From contig MPMG01000008.1 of NCBI GenBank assembly GCA_002238485.1, forward strand, positions 83,314 through 147,313: a stretch of DNA of 64,000 nucleotides. The letters run 5' to 3'. How positions within the stretch are numbered: position 1 is the stretch's first letter; every line of letters begins with the position of its first letter. Of the stretch, positions 33,087-43,601 are shown in pieces. Below the pieces are notes generated by a model. That model was not told the origin of the DNA. It was given only the letters and a program-made list of their open reading frames with translations, and searched no databases. The position numbers and the translations under genes were made by a program. Origin of the DNA: Chloroflexi bacterium bin20. Lineage in GTDB: Bacteria; Chloroflexota; Anaerolineae; Aggregatilineales; Phototrophicaceae.

Positions 33087-35957
33087 TCACTCCCGCCGTT
33101 GTTTGCGTTCCAGCAGGCGCGCGCCCAGATTGGGCTGCTCGTCGTCTGGCGCTTCCATGAATTCCGGCTCGCGCGCAGACCTGCGTGGGCTGGCTGGCTG
33201 TGGGATAGGCGGCGGGGTCGCTGGCGGGCTACCTCCACCTGTCGGGCGCAAGCCTTCGGGCAGGTCATCGCCATAGCGAGTCGTCTCTCGGCTGCGGCTG
33301 CGCGCGCTAAATAGCGCCTGCATTTGCTGCGAGCGTGTTTGCTGCGCCCCGCGTCCGGTTACAAATGCTCGCAAGCGCTGCAAATCTCCTCGCGTGATGA
33401 TCAGCCGGCGCAGCGCGATATCCAGCGGCAGCAACAGCAGCGCCAGCCAGACCAGGCTCTCCCAGATATCGTTGGCTGCCTGCCGCTCGCCCAGGTTGTG
33501 CGCGAAGACCGCTTCTGGCGCATCAGCCAGGTTGCGTCCGCCCGTCACCTCCGCCAGCTCTGCCAGCAGCCGTTCGCCGCCCGCCTGTGGCAAGTATTCC
33601 GGTGAATAGGACCGCACCCAGCCTTTGAGATCGGCCAGTGGCCCAGCGCCAGACTCCGGGGCCGCCTCGCCACTGATGTTGAGGAAGTAGGCGCCTTCGC
33701 TGCCGGGCGTGAAGCTGGCTTCATAACGACCAGGCGCCGTCTGCTGCAGACCCAGGCGCAGGCTGTTGCTATTTGGATTCAGTACCGCGCCTTCGAGCGC
33801 CAGGCCATCCAGGAAGCCGCCGGCTTTGTCTCGCGCATCGACGACAATCCGCGCGCGTTCATCTTCCAGCACGATGCTTGTTTCCAGGTTTTCGTTGGCG
33901 CCGGCGTTGATGCTCCATGCCACCGCTTGTCCCCAAAAGCGTGAGAAATCTTCCCAGACGACCCATTCGTTCGCCCATCGCGCGCTGGCATCGGCAGTCC
34001 ATGCGACCACCCTGCCCAAGCCATATTGCCAGGCCGCCAGGATGGGGTCGGCGTAGGGCTCTGGTCCGCTGAGAAGGCGCTGGGCGGCGGTCTTGGGTGT
34101 GGATGCGACATATCCACGCAGCGGTGGTGGCGCGCTGATGCCATCCAAAATCGCGCTGCTGCCAGTTACGCGCGGCGTAAATGTCTCTTCGACAATGTAG
34201 GAGCGCGCTGCCAAGACCGTCTCTTGCGCAAAGATGAGCGGGATCTCCTCGACATTGGCTACGCGGTAATAGTTGCCCTGCCCGGCTTCCGCCATGGGCT
34301 CCAAGAATGCGCCTGGATTGCGCCCGATGGCGATTGCCGAAAGCGTTACACCATGTTCGGCATGCAGCGATTCAGTCAAGTCCACCAGTCCAGCCGAGTT
34401 TGCGCCGCCATCTGTCAGCAAGATCAAATGCTTGAGCTGCGATGGCTCTTCTTTTATATCGCGCTCGACCAGCTTTAAGCCCGCCAGGATGTCTGTGCCG
34501 CCGCCCGAGCGAATGGTGTTGGTCATGGCGATCATGGCTTGGGCATCGTTGACTTGCTGGAAGGGCACAACCCAGGCTCCTCCGGTGTCGAACGTGCCGA
34601 TGGCAGCACGGTCGCTGGCCTGCAGCAACTCCAGCGAGAGCACGATCGCGCGCTTCGCCAATTCCAGGTTGGGCACGCCGCTGCGTCCCACCTGCCCCAT
34701 GCTGCCCGAGCGGTCGATCAAATAGGCGATTGTCAACTGCGGCAGGCGGCGCTGGTCTTTGATCTGCATATCCACCGGCAGCGTCCGCTCCAGCGGAGTC
34801 TGATAATAACCGCCCGGGGCATAACTCTGTGGTCCGCCGATCATGACCAATCCGCCGCCGATATCGCTGACATACTTGTCCAACAGGCTCATCTGGACGC
34901 GGCTCAACGCGGTGGCTGGCACATTCGCCACGATGACGCTCTTGTAATCTGCCAGATCGGCCATGTTGACCGGCAGCCTGTGCGGCAGCGCCTGCTCGAC
35001 CTGCAGGCCCGCCTGCTCCAGCGCCGGCAGCAAGAATTGCGTCTCGCTTGGTTCGGCGCTGATCAGCAAGATGCGCGCTGGACCGATCACCTGGCTGAAT
35101 GCGCCCAACTGGTTGTTTTGCGCAAAATGGTCGTTTTCGCCCGGCACGATGACCTGGGCGGTGAAGTCGAGAAAGCCGCTCTTGCCGCTGTGCTGCGTCA
35201 AGCTGTAGCGATTTTCGCCCACTTGCAGATCCAGCTGCTCGTCGTGAATCAGCTCGCCGCCAGAGAATATCAGCAGCGTCGCTGGGGTATCGCTGTCGGC
35301 TTCGATGCTGACGGCAATATCAAAAGCTTGCTCTTGCGCGACTCTGCCAGGCGCGTCGAGAGAGCGGATACGCACATCGGGCGCTGGCTCGCGGGTATAG
35401 GGCACATAGCTGACCTCGACACCGGCAGCAGCAGCGCGTTGCGCACGAGCCAGGGCATCGCCGCGTGTCGCTTTACCGTCGCTCAAAATGACGATGCGGC
35501 GGGCGGCATCGGGCGGGAACATGGCCAGCGCGGTTTGCAAGGCTTTGGCAATATCGGTGCCACTGGCGCTCGGCGTGGATGCGATGCTGTCGATCTCGGC
35601 CAGCGCGCTGAAATCTCGCTCTGGCACGGCATTGTCGCCGAAGACCAGCAGCGCCCATTCATCGTCGTGCGGTTTGTTTGCAAGCGCCTGGCTCAAATAG
35701 TCCAACTGGGCGGATTCGGCAGCGCTGCCCATGCTGTCGGAGGCATCGGCCAGGAAAACAACCGCCAGCCTTTCGACCGCGCCCACTTGCTGCAAGCCCG
35801 CCAGCGCGAGCACCAGCAGCACCACGATAAGCGAGCGCAGCAGCAGACTGCTGATATCTCGGCGGCGGCGGAAAGCATGACGCGGGAAGCCGATCAACCA
35901 CAGCAGCGGCAACAATATGACCAGCAGAAGCGCTACAGCTGGCGCTGTGAACTGCAT
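33087..35957 (-). CDS. Membrane protein with two VWA domains and a GATase1-like domain
   Basis: 956 aa. Two N-terminal membrane segments (about 5-24, 38-55) precede a VWA domain with MIDAS D71-A-S-D-S75; residues about 290-390 resemble a class I glutamine amidotransferase-like fold (PARILLISAEPSE, GGGLVMIGGPQSYAPGGY); a second VWA has D415-R-S-G-S-M. A membrane segment near residue 850 is followed by a basic, Pro-rich cytoplasmic tail. Such proteins occur in BatA-like or YegL-type contexts. No MoxR ATPase is adjacent. Its stop is followed directly by the DinB stop on the other strand. Confidence 0.85.
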   Translation of the reverse strand: MQFTAPAVALLLVILLPLLWLIGFPRHAFRRRRDISSLLLRSLIVVLLVLALAGLQQVGAVERLAVVFLADASDSMGSAAESAQLDYLSQALANKPHDDEWALLVFGDNAVPERDFSALAEIDSIASTPSASGTDIAKALQTALAMFPPDAARRIVILSDGKATRGDALARAQRAAAAGVEVSYVPYTREPAPDVRIRSLDAPGRVAQEQAFDIAVSIEADSDTPATLLIFSGGELIHDEQLDLQVGENRYSLTQHSGKSGFLDFTAQVIVPGENDHFAQNNQLGAFSQVIGPARILLISAEPSETQFLLPALEQAGLQVEQALPHRLPVNMADLADYKSVIVANVPATALSRVQMSLLDKYVSDIGGGLVMIGGPQSYAPGGYYQTPLERTLPVDMQIKDQRRLPQLTIAYLIDRSGSMGQVGRSGVPNLELAKRAIVLSLELLQASDRAAIGTFDTGGAWVVPFQQVNDAQAMIAMTNTIRSGGGTDILAGLKLVERDIKEEPSQLKHLILLTDGGANSAGLVDLTESLHAEHGVTLSAIAIGRNPGAFLEPMAEAGQGNYYRVANVEEIPLIFAQETVLAARSYIVEETFTPRVTGSSAILDGISAPPPLRGYVASTPKTAAQRLLSGPEPYADPILAAWQYGLGRVVAWTADASARWANEWVVWEDFSRFWGQAVAWSINAGANENLETSIVLEDERARIVVDARDKAGGFLDGLALEGAVLNPNSNSLRLGLQQTAPGRYEASFTPGSEGAYFLNISGEAAPESGAGPLADLKGWVRSYSPEYLPQAGGERLLAELAEVTGGRNLADAPEAVFAHNLGERQAANDIWESLVWLALLLLPLDIALRRLIITRGDLQRLRAFVTGRGAQQTRSQQMQALFSARSRSRETTRYGDDLPEGLRPTGGGSPPATPPPIPQPASPRRSAREPEFMEAPDDEQPNLGARLLERKQRRE

Positions 35958-36227
35958 CGGGCTGTCCTATCGCTAAACGAAGTGGCAGAGCCGCAGCGCG
36001 ACACGGTCTCTGGACCCGATTGTAACCAAGCTGCGCGAGTCTTTACAGGTTGTCTGCGCTCGCTGTGATAGCGCCAGGACGCGCGAGATCGCATTCCCTA
36101 TAGCCCTGTTCTATTGTTTATGATAAAATCGCAGTCATGTAAGTTATCGTAATCTCATATCGTTGCAAGTTCTCCGGCGCATGGTGAGCAGCCATGTTGG
36201 TGCTTTGGTGCATGAAAGAAGGACACG

Positions 36228-36572
36228 ATGTCCGAGTATAGCGATTTGACCCCGAGCGGGGCAGTCATACCCGAAGAGGGCGAGATCGCTGCAGAGGGGC
36301 CGGAACTCATCAAAGTCTCGGCACGTTCGCGCTCAACAGCGGTTGCAGGCGCAATTGCCGGTGTCATGCGCGAGCATGGCATCGCAGAGGTGCAAGCCAT
36401 CGGCGCCGGCGCAGTCAACCAGGCGGTCAAAGCCCTGGCAATTGCTCGCGGCTATTTGGAACGCGATGAAATCGACATTGTTGCCACGCCCCGCTTCACT
36501 GATGTAGATATTGATGGAAACGAACGGACAGCCCTGCGCTTTCTTGTCGAGCCGCGCCCGCTCGGCGGCTAG
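36228..36572 (+). CDS. Stage V sporulation protein S (SpoVS) family, with N-terminal extension
   Basis: 114 aa. The last 88 residues match SpoVS ([57 protein letters not shown]). The first 27 residues are an acidic extension absent from the Bacillus protein. SpoVS resembles Alba and probably binds nucleic acid. AGAAGGAC gives the ribosome site. The 270 bp before it (35958-36227) include an AT-rich patch with possible -10 boxes (TATGAT, TAAAAT at 36119-36129). Confidence 0.93.
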   Translation: MSEYSDLTPSGAVIPEEGEIAAEGPELIKVSARSRSTAVAGAIAGVMREHGIAEVQAIGAGAVNQAVKALAIARGYLERDEIDIVATPRFTDVDIDGNERTALRFLVEPRPLGG

Positions 36573-36670
36573 CACCCCAAAAGTCCCGTTGCACAAAAGG
36601 CTATAGCCCTGCTTGCCGCCGCTGTTATAATGCTCGCGGTCTGTGTTCTGTTGCGGCAGGGAGTTTACTT

Positions 36671-38671
36671 GTGTCCGATTTGACGAATCTCGCCATCAAT
36701 ACGATCCGCACGCTGTCAATGGATGCGGTGCAAAAAGCCAACAGCGGGCATCCGGGCTTGCCCATGGGCGCAGCGCCAATGGCATACGCATTGTGGCTGG
36801 GGCATCTGCGTCATAACCCGCGCAACCCGGGCTGGGCAAATCGAGACCGCTTTGTGCTGAGCGCTGGGCACGGTTCCATGCTGCTCTACTCGCTTTTGCA
36901 TTTGACCGGCTATGATCTTTCGCTGGACGAGATCAAGAATTTCCGCCAGTGGGGCAGCAAGACAGCGGGACACCCCGAATATGGGCATACGCCGGGCGTC
37001 GAAACGACCACCGGCCCGCTGGGGCAAGGCGCGGCGACGGCTGTGGGCATGGCGCTTGCAGAAGCCTATCTGGCTAGCTGCTTCAATCGTCCCGGGCACG
37101 AAATTGTCGATCATCACACCTATGTGCTGGTCAGCGATGGCGATTTGATGGAAGGCGTCTGTCTGGAAGCCTGCGCGCTGGCCGGGCACTGGGGTTTGGG
37201 CAAGCTGATCTTCTTGTACGACGACAACGAAGTAACGCTGGATGGCGCGGCCGAGATGACATTCAGCGAAGATGTGGCGCAGCGCTTCTTGGCGATGGGC
37301 TGGCATGTAGATCGCGTCGCTGACGGCAACGATGTCGCCGCGATTTCCAGCGCGATCGCCCAGGCCAAAGAAACAAATGACAAACCCAGCCTGATCGCCG
37401 TGCGCAGCATCATCGGCTATGGCAGCCCCAACAAACAAGGCAGCAGCGCCGCGCATGGCAGCCCGCTGGGCGTGGACGAAGTCGCGCTCGCCAAGCAGAA
37501 TCTGGGCTGGAGCACGACCGACAGCTTCTACATTCCCGGCGAAGCGCTGGAGCACTTCCGCAGCTGCATCGACGCGGGGACGGCTGCCGAAGACGACTGG
37601 CGGCGCAAGTACGATGCCTGGCGCGTGGCTTACCCCGAACTAGCGACAGACTATGAACGGGCGCATGCAGGCGAATTCGCGGCGGGCTGGCGCGATGAAT
37701 TGCCCAGCTGGGATGCTGGCGTACAGCTGGCTACACGCAGCGCCGGCGGCGAAGCACTGAATGTGCTGGCACAATTTGCGCCCACCATGATCGGTGGCGA
37801 TGCCGACCTGGCCGGCAGCACACGCACGCTCATCAAAGGCGCAGAGAACACCGGACCCGGACAACCTGCCGAGCGCAACCTGCGTTTTGGCGTGCGCGAA
37901 CATGCCATGGGTGCGATCGTGAATGGATTGGCGCTGCACGGCGGCATGGTCAAACCCTATAGCGCGACCTTCTTCACCTTCAGCGATTATATGCGCCCGG
38001 CCATACGCCTCGGCGCGCTGATGAACTTGCCGGCTGTGTATGTATTCACGCATGACAGCATTGGCTTGGGCGAAGACGGACCAACCCATCAACCGGTCGA
38101 GCATCTGATGTCACTGCGAGTCATGCCCAATCTGCATGTGTTCCGCCCGGCTGATGCCACCGAAACTGCCGGCGCCTGGGCTGCCATCGCCGAGCTGCGA
38201 CACCCGGCCGCCATCGTGCTCAGCCGCCAAAATCTGCCTGTGCTGGCTGGCAACGACGCCGGCATATTCGAAGGCGTATCGCGCGGCGCTTATGTGCTTT
38301 CCGAACACGAATCGAGCGAGCTGGACGCCATCATCATCGCCACCGGCAGTGAAGTGTCGATAGCGCTGGATGCAGCCGGTTTGCTGGAAGATGCCGATAT
38401 CCGCGCGCGCGTTGTCTCCATGCCCTGCTGGGAGCTTTTTGAGGCGCAGGCCGAGGCCTACAAAGCCGCTGTCTTGCCGCCAGAAGTCACTTGCCGCGTC
38501 AGCATCGAAGCGGGCGCGACATTGGGTTGGGAACGATATATCGGCACAGACGGCATCGCGCTGGGCGTCGACCGCTTTGGCGCAAGCGCTCCTTATACAG
38601 AGATATATCAACAATTCGGTTTGACGCCCGGGCACCTCGCCGAGGCGGTCAGTTCGCTGCTAGATGATTGA
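36671..38671 (+). CDS. tkt: Transketolase
   Basis: 666 aa, full length. It shows [18 protein letters not shown], the thiamine diphosphate motif [10 protein letters not shown] with the conserved Asp, and the second domain [21 protein letters not shown]. Pentose phosphate pathway, two-carbon transfer. The start is GTG with GGGAG 7 nt upstream. A TATAAT at 36626-36631 is the likely -10. It overlaps the following glycosyltransferase by 8 bp. Confidence 0.98.
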   Translation: MSDLTNLAINTIRTLSMDAVQKANSGHPGLPMGAAPMAYALWLGHLRHNPRNPGWANRDRFVLSAGHGSMLLYSLLHLTGYDLSLDEIKNFRQWGSKTAGHPEYGHTPGVETTTGPLGQGAATAVGMALAEAYLASCFNRPGHEIVDHHTYVLVSDGDLMEGVCLEACALAGHWGLGKLIFLYDDNEVTLDGAAEMTFSEDVAQRFLAMGWHVDRVADGNDVAAISSAIAQAKETNDKPSLIAVRSIIGYGSPNKQGSSAAHGSPLGVDEVALAKQNLGWSTTDSFYIPGEALEHFRSCIDAGTAAEDDWRRKYDAWRVAYPELATDYERAHAGEFAAGWRDELPSWDAGVQLATRSAGGEALNVLAQFAPTMIGGDADLAGSTRTLIKGAENTGPGQPAERNLRFGVREHAMGAIVNGLALHGGMVKPYSATFFTFSDYMRPAIRLGALMNLPAVYVFTHDSIGLGEDGPTHQPVEHLMSLRVMPNLHVFRPADATETAGAWAAIAELRHPAAIVLSRQNLPVLAGNDAGIFEGVSRGAYVLSEHESSELDAIIIATGSEVSIALDAAGLLEDADIRARVVSMPCWELFEAQAEAYKAAVLPPEVTCRVSIEAGATLGWERYIGTDGIALGVDRFGASAPYTEIYQQFGLTPGHLAEAVSSLLDD

Positions 38672-39455
38672 AGACGCCGCGCGAGAACAGCCGCCCAAGG
38701 TGTTGGTCGTCCTGCCGACATACAACGAGCGGGAAAATATCGCGCGCATGCTGCCGGCGCTCTGCCAGTTGCCAGTCGCCAATCTGCATATTTTGATCGT
38801 CGATGACAATTCCCCAGATGGCACGGGCGAACTGGCCGATGAACTGGCGCAGCAGCCCGACTATGCGGGCCGGCTGAATGTCTTGCATCGTCCGCACAAG
38901 CAAGGGCTAGGGCCCGCCTATATCGCCGGCTTCAAGCGTGCGCTGGCCATGGATGCCGATGTCATCATCGGTATGGACGCCGATTTTTCGCACCAGCCCG
39001 AGCGCATTCCGGCCATGCTGCAGCGGGCGAGGGACTGCGATATTGTGATCGGCTCGCGCTATGTGCCTGGCGGCAGCGTCGACAGCAACTGGGGCGCCTG
39101 GCGCAAGTTGCTGAGCTTTTGGGCGAACCGCGTGTATACGCCGCTCATCCTGGGCTTGCCACTGCGCGATGCCACGGGCGGTTTTCGCGTTTTTCATCGC
39201 GCGGCGCTGACCGGCATCGACCTCGATCGCGTGCGCTCCAATGGCTATGTTTTCCTGGTCGAGCTGGTGTATGTAGCGCATCGGCTGGGTTATACGATTG
39301 GCGAAGTGCCCATCCACTTCCCCGACCGGCAGCATGGCCAGTCCAAGATGTCGAGCCGCATCGCACTTGAGGCAGCACTGCGGGTTTGGCAGATTCGCTG
39401 GCGTCACCGCCGGCTTTCTCGCGCCGACCGCCGCACGCGCCCCGATGTGCTATAG
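38664..39455 (+). CDS. Polyprenol monophosphate mannosyl/glucosyltransferase (GT2, DPM1-like)
   Basis: 263 aa, a catalytic domain without membrane anchor. [46 protein letters not shown] (with D-x-D), [17 protein letters not shown] and [12 protein letters not shown] are the DPM1 signature blocks. It makes polyprenyl-phosphate sugar for GT-C transferases such as the one at 55393-56814. Translationally coupled to tkt. Confidence 0.93.
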   Translation: MIEDAAREQPPKVLVVLPTYNERENIARMLPALCQLPVANLHILIVDDNSPDGTGELADELAQQPDYAGRLNVLHRPHKQGLGPAYIAGFKRALAMDADVIIGMDADFSHQPERIPAMLQRARDCDIVIGSRYVPGGSVDSNWGAWRKLLSFWANRVYTPLILGLPLRDATGGFRVFHRAALTGIDLDRVRSNGYVFLVELVYVAHRLGYTIGEVPIHFPDRQHGQSKMSSRIALEAALRVWQIRWRHRRLSRADRRTRPDVL

Positions 39456-40106
39456 GCTGTCCACCGCCCACAACAAACCACGGCGCACGATCTCCCGTGC
39501 TTCGGGCACATCAAAGTCGCCGATGACATGTCCCAGCGAGCTATAAAAGACCTTGCCAGCCCCATAAGTCCGCGTCCAGGCCACCGGCATGACCGTGCCA
39601 TCGATCCAGGGCGCGTGGTCGCCGCTGAAGGTGGTGGTCGCCAGCACCTGGTTGGATGGGTCGGTGTGCATGTAATACTGCTCGGAGTGCATGTCGAAGT
39701 CGGCGATTCCAGCCGCAATGGGATGCGCTAGGCCCGTAACATTGACGCGGTAGTCGATGATGTTACCGGGATGCGCCACCCACTGCCCGCCGCACATAAA
39801 CTGGTATTCGGTGTTGTTGCGGAAGGCGTCTGCCATCCCGCCGTGCCAGCCGCCGACATTGACACCCCGCTCGCGCACGGCATCCAGCAAGCCAGCCTCT
39901 TGCTCGCGCGTGATGCTGCTCATGGTATAGACGGGCACGACCAGTTCGACCGCGTTCATCAACTCGACATCCAGAAAGCTGTCCAGGGTCTCGGATAATG
40001 TTACACGCAAGCCGGCCTCGGCCAGCAAGCCCGCGAACAAATGGGATGTCTCGGTCGGGTCGTGTCCCTGCCAGCCCCCATAGACGATCAATGCATGTTT
40101 GCTCAT
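39450..40106 (-). CDS. ThuA-like trehalose-utilisation domain protein
   Basis: 218 aa. ThuA fold: [42 protein letters not shown], the [19 protein letters not shown] stretch [14 protein letters not shown], and [17 protein letters not shown]. These proteins resemble class I glutamine amidotransferases and act in sugar metabolism. AGAGGAAC lies before the ATG. Its end overlaps the glycosyltransferase by 6 bp, convergent. Confidence 0.9.
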   Translation of the reverse strand: MSKHALIVYGGWQGHDPTETSHLFAGLLAEAGLRVTLSETLDSFLDVELMNAVELVVPVYTMSSITREQEAGLLDAVRERGVNVGGWHGGMADAFRNNTEYQFMCGGQWVAHPGNIIDYRVNVTGLAHPIAAGIADFDMHSEQYYMHTDPSNQVLATTTFSGDHAPWIDGTVMPVAWTRTYGAGKVFYSSLGHVIGDFDVPEAREIVRRGLLWAVDSL

Positions 40107-40208
40107 GGCTGTTCCTCTCAATTTGTGATTTTCAGCTAGTGTAGTCTGCGCGGCGCCCGTCTTGCAACATCAGCAGCGAGAAATCAACTGGCAGTGCTGG
40201 CGCGCCGC

Positions 40209-42314
40209 TTATTGAAAAGCCATGTCGATGTGGAAAATGGTATTGCCCGAAGCGACATAGATGATGTTCTGCTCGGGGTATGCGACCACCGACGAGATCA
40301 GCTCCAGCTTGCTCTGGTCAAAGGCTTGGTAGCTGTCGATGAAAGTGCCCGCGACGGTCGTTTCGTAGATGGTGCGCGCGCCACGGCTGATCAAGAAGAA
40401 GCCCGGCGCAAAGGCGCTGTCATTTAGCGCGAAGCCCTCGGTGCGCACGACATGCGGTTCGCTGCCTTCGTTGAAGCCGCTGAAGGCAAAGGGCGCTTCG
40501 CTGCCCGAGATGTAACTTTTCATCACGCCATCGGCATAGAGCACAAAGACCACGCCATCGCTGCTGATCGTGAAGTCGACGACATTGCGCAGGTTGGGTC
40601 GCGCCGTGCCAGAGAAGTATTCGCGCGGCGCGCTGACATAGCTGCTGCCCGAGGGGTCATAGCGCCAGATCTGCCCGCCTTCGCTGTCCAGGATGTAGAG
40701 CTTGCGATCCCATATCGTCAGCGAGATCGGATTCTGCCAGTCATCGGCATTGAGCACGCGCTGGACATCGCAATTCAGGATGATCTGTGGCTCGCAGCGC
40801 AGCAATGTGCCATTGGCGTCCAGCATTGCCAGATCGCCCGAGTAGCGGTCGAAGGCGATATCGGCGATCTGCCCGATTGTGTAGCCTTCGTAAGTCGCCC
40901 CCAGCCGCATGCGCGAGACCGGGTCCTGACGCAGCGCTTGTTTGCCATCGTCGGAAAGCGACACATGGTAGACAAGGTCGTTGCGGTCATCCAGCGCGTA
41001 CAAGTCGGTGCCTTGCAGACGCAGTCGGCTGATAGCGGCATTTTCAAAGTTGGTGAGCGGCACGGCTTCGCGCCGTTTGACCTTGTTGATCGTATCAATA
41101 AGCGCCTGGGCTTCGCGCTGCATATTGTTCACGAAAGGGTCATCGGGGCGCATGATATCGCAGGCATCGGCGACTTGCAGCGTGGCATTCCAAGCGGAGA
41201 CGGTGCTGCGGCGGTTGCTGGAATCGATCGAACGCGCCAGATTGGATGTCTCTTGCAGCTTGCCCAGACACTGCTCAAATTCGGTCTCGCCGAGGTTGGA
41301 CACCCACGAGACGACCACGATGCTGACGATGATCAGCGGAATCAGCAAGACGGTGAGGATCAACGTGCCAGACGAAGCGCGGCGAGAAGGCGCAGTCGCC
41401 GGCAGCGGGAAGAAGCGCTGGAAGAGCGCGCCCAGCGACAGGAAAAAGCCGGCCGTCCTGCCCGCCAAACGCGCCAAGCCCCAGCCGAGCAAAGAGCCGA
41501 AGTCGTTGCGGCGTGGCAGTTGCCAATTGGGGTTATCCGCCTCCAGCTGCATGCGCGCTTCCCCCAGGCGCATTTGCACCTCGTGGGACGATTCGCCCGG
41601 CGCTGCCAGCACAGGCGCTTCGTATTCTGGCGGCACCAGCTCGACCAGCATCAACTGACACTGGAAGCGGATGGTGCGGCGCAAGCCATCCAAGACTTTG
41701 CCGATGTCGTTTTCCAGCAAGGTGCTCGTCAATCGCTCGGCCGGGATATCGGCCAGGCTGGCATCGGAGAGCACCAGGCGGCTGCCAGCGTTGACGCCAT
41801 AGCGCACCATGGCCACTTCGGGCTCGGGCAGCAAACCCAGCGGCACACTGAAAAGGGGCGCTTCTTCGCTCAGGTCATCGGGGAAGGTCAATGTCAAGCC
41901 AGCTGTCTGCAAAGCAGAAATCACAGGGCCTGCGCGCGCCACCACCATGTCGTCTTCGTGCAATACTGCTGCGATCACGCTGGTCTCGAATTGCTGTTTG
42001 CCGATCGCCGCGTGCTCCAGGTTGTGCTCATAGAGATTGCGGTTGATCTGTTGGAACATGCTGCGCAAAGCCAGCGCGACGCTGCCACCCATGCTGAAAT
42101 AGCGCTCGGCTGCCAGCTGCGCCAGCTGCTCGTAAAAGGTAGTCGGGGCGATCGAGCCAGAGGGCAAGATTAGGATGAAGAAGGTATCGCCTTCTCGTCC
42201 ACGCGCGGCGGTTGTCGGGGCGACCTCGACCAAGGCGCCCGGCGGGTTGACATTGATCACGCGCCCGCCAACAATATAGAGATGCCCAACCAGGGCTTCC
42301 AAATCAAATGCCAT
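40209..42314 (-). CDS. PP2C-like domain fused to a membrane segment and beta-propeller
   Basis: 701 aa. Residues about 1-230 resemble a PP2C/SpoIIE phosphatase fold (GDTFFILILPSG, AVLHEDDMVVARAGPVI, SRLVLSDASLADI), but the usual Asp pair for metal binding is not obvious, so activity is doubtful. A membrane segment (about 320-345) is followed by a helical region and a C-terminal beta-propeller with repeated D-L/V-Y-A/H-V and LYILDSEGGQIWRYDPSGSSY blades. Possible sensor of stress or cell-wall state across the membrane. ATG at 42314; the in-frame upstream start is TTG. Confidence 0.75.
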   Translation of the reverse strand: MAFDLEALVGHLYIVGGRVINVNPPGALVEVAPTTAARGREGDTFFILILPSGSIAPTTFYEQLAQLAAERYFSMGGSVALALRSMFQQINRNLYEHNLEHAAIGKQQFETSVIAAVLHEDDMVVARAGPVISALQTAGLTLTFPDDLSEEAPLFSVPLGLLPEPEVAMVRYGVNAGSRLVLSDASLADIPAERLTSTLLENDIGKVLDGLRRTIRFQCQLMLVELVPPEYEAPVLAAPGESSHEVQMRLGEARMQLEADNPNWQLPRRNDFGSLLGWGLARLAGRTAGFFLSLGALFQRFFPLPATAPSRRASSGTLILTVLLIPLIIVSIVVVSWVSNLGETEFEQCLGKLQETSNLARSIDSSNRRSTVSAWNATLQVADACDIMRPDDPFVNNMQREAQALIDTINKVKRREAVPLTNFENAAISRLRLQGTDLYALDDRNDLVYHVSLSDDGKQALRQDPVSRMRLGATYEGYTIGQIADIAFDRYSGDLAMLDANGTLLRCEPQIILNCDVQRVLNADDWQNPISLTIWDRKLYILDSEGGQIWRYDPSGSSYVSAPREYFSGTARPNLRNVVDFTISSDGVVFVLYADGVMKSYISGSEAPFAFSGFNEGSEPHVVRTEGFALNDSAFAPGFFLISRGARTIYETTVAGTFIDSYQAFDQSKLELISSVVAYPEQNIIYVASGNTIFHIDMAFQ

Positions 42315-42496
42315 GACTCGCCAAGACAATCGACTTCGATAACAGCCCTGATTCTACAGCAAGTCGCAAAACGCGCTAGCCAAAGGTACAGGGCTTGGAC
42401 AAGGATTTGCCGCTTGTGCCAAGCTGGACCGCGATTCTGCTGGAACGATATTTTTGGCTATACTGAAGGTCAAAATGATCAGTAGGAGGATGCCTT

Positions 42497-43570
42497 ATGA
42501 CGAGCATAGGATTGCTGCGCGACAGGATGACTGTGCGCGGCACAGACCAGACGGCAGTCATCCCAGCCGATAGTATCCAACTCGACCGCTGGATGGCGTT
42601 CGCGGCTTGCTTGATCACATTCGGTCTGTTCATTGATGGTTGGGCGCACAACCATGGCCAGGTCGACGACAGCTTCTTCACGCCCTGGCATGCCCTGCTG
42701 TATGGAGCAGTGGCGCTGTCCGGCTTGATTCTCATCGTCACGCACATGCGCAATGTTGGCAAGGGCTTTCACTTTCGCGGCGCGCTGCCGGCTGGCTACA
42801 CGCTCTCGCTGCTCGGATTCTTCATGTTTGCGGCTGGTGGCGTCGCCGATCTCGTCTGGCACGAGATATTCGGATTTGAAGAAGGCACAGAATCGCTGAT
42901 CAGCCCATCGCATCTTTTCCTGGCGGTGTCGGGCTTGCTGATCATCACCGGACCAATACGGGCGACATGGCAACGCAAGAGCGGCGAGACCTGGCGCGAT
43001 CTGCTGCCGGCGATATTATCTTTCACCTGTATCACATCAATATTCATCTTCTTCACAGCATTTGCCGCGATAACCAGCAGCACCGACATTCTCACAGGTC
43101 CGCGGCCCGGCAATACCCAGGTGATAGACGGCTTGGGCGTTGTCGCCTTCCTGCTGCACAGCAACATTTTGCTGGCTGTGCTGCTGCTGATGACAATGCG
43201 TTGGCGGCTGCCAGTCGGCACAGCGACTGTCGTCTTCGGCATAAGCGCGGCATTGATGACCTGGCTGCGCGTCCGCCACAACGAGGAGTTCATCTTTGTG
43301 CTCAGCGCGGTGGCTGTTGGCTTGCTGGCCGATTGGCTGCTGCAGCGCGGCGCATTGAAAAGCGCGGCTGGCACGCGGCTCTTCTGCATCGTGATTCCTT
43401 TCGCCTACAGTCTGGGCGCGCTCATCGTGGTCGAGATCCTGGGCGCGAGCGTCTGGGGCACCGGGGGTTTGTGGTGGTTGATTCATATGTGGCTGGGTGT
43501 TCCAGTGATGGCTGGGGCATTTGGCTATGGCTTGAGCCTGCTAATGCGACCACCTGTCACGCCAACATAG
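42497..43570 (+). CDS. Polytopic membrane protein, predicted copper-related partner
   Basis: 357 aa with about nine membrane segments. Conserved His residues lie in IDGWAHNHGQVDDSFFTPWH, at membrane boundaries (VWHEIFGF, SPSHLFL) and in VVAFLLHSN. The arrangement resembles membrane proteins next to cytochrome oxidase assembly or copper chaperones. The next gene encodes a FixH/PCuAC-like lipoprotein 31 bp downstream, which supports a metal role. No family name can be given with certainty. Confidence 0.65.
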   Translation: MTSIGLLRDRMTVRGTDQTAVIPADSIQLDRWMAFAACLITFGLFIDGWAHNHGQVDDSFFTPWHALLYGAVALSGLILIVTHMRNVGKGFHFRGALPAGYTLSLLGFFMFAAGGVADLVWHEIFGFEEGTESLISPSHLFLAVSGLLIITGPIRATWQRKSGETWRDLLPAILSFTCITSIFIFFTAFAAITSSTDILTGPRPGNTQVIDGLGVVAFLLHSNILLAVLLLMTMRWRLPVGTATVVFGISAALMTWLRVRHNEEFIFVLSAVAVGLLADWLLQRGALKSAAGTRLFCIVIPFAYSLGALIVVEILGASVWGTGGLWWLIHMWLGVPVMAGAFGYGLSLLMRPPVTPT

Positions 43571-43601
43571 AAGAAAATCCTTGTTGAGCTGCGAGAGTAC
43601 A

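Noticed and set aside
36119..36129. Firm promoter call for spoVS.
   Set aside because: TATGAT and TAAAAT are both plausible -10 boxes, but no -35 fits and the leader would be about 100 nt.
9154..36155. Shared TTATCGTAATC 11-mer at about 9154 and 36144.
   Set aside because: An 11-base match is expected many times by chance in 64 kb.
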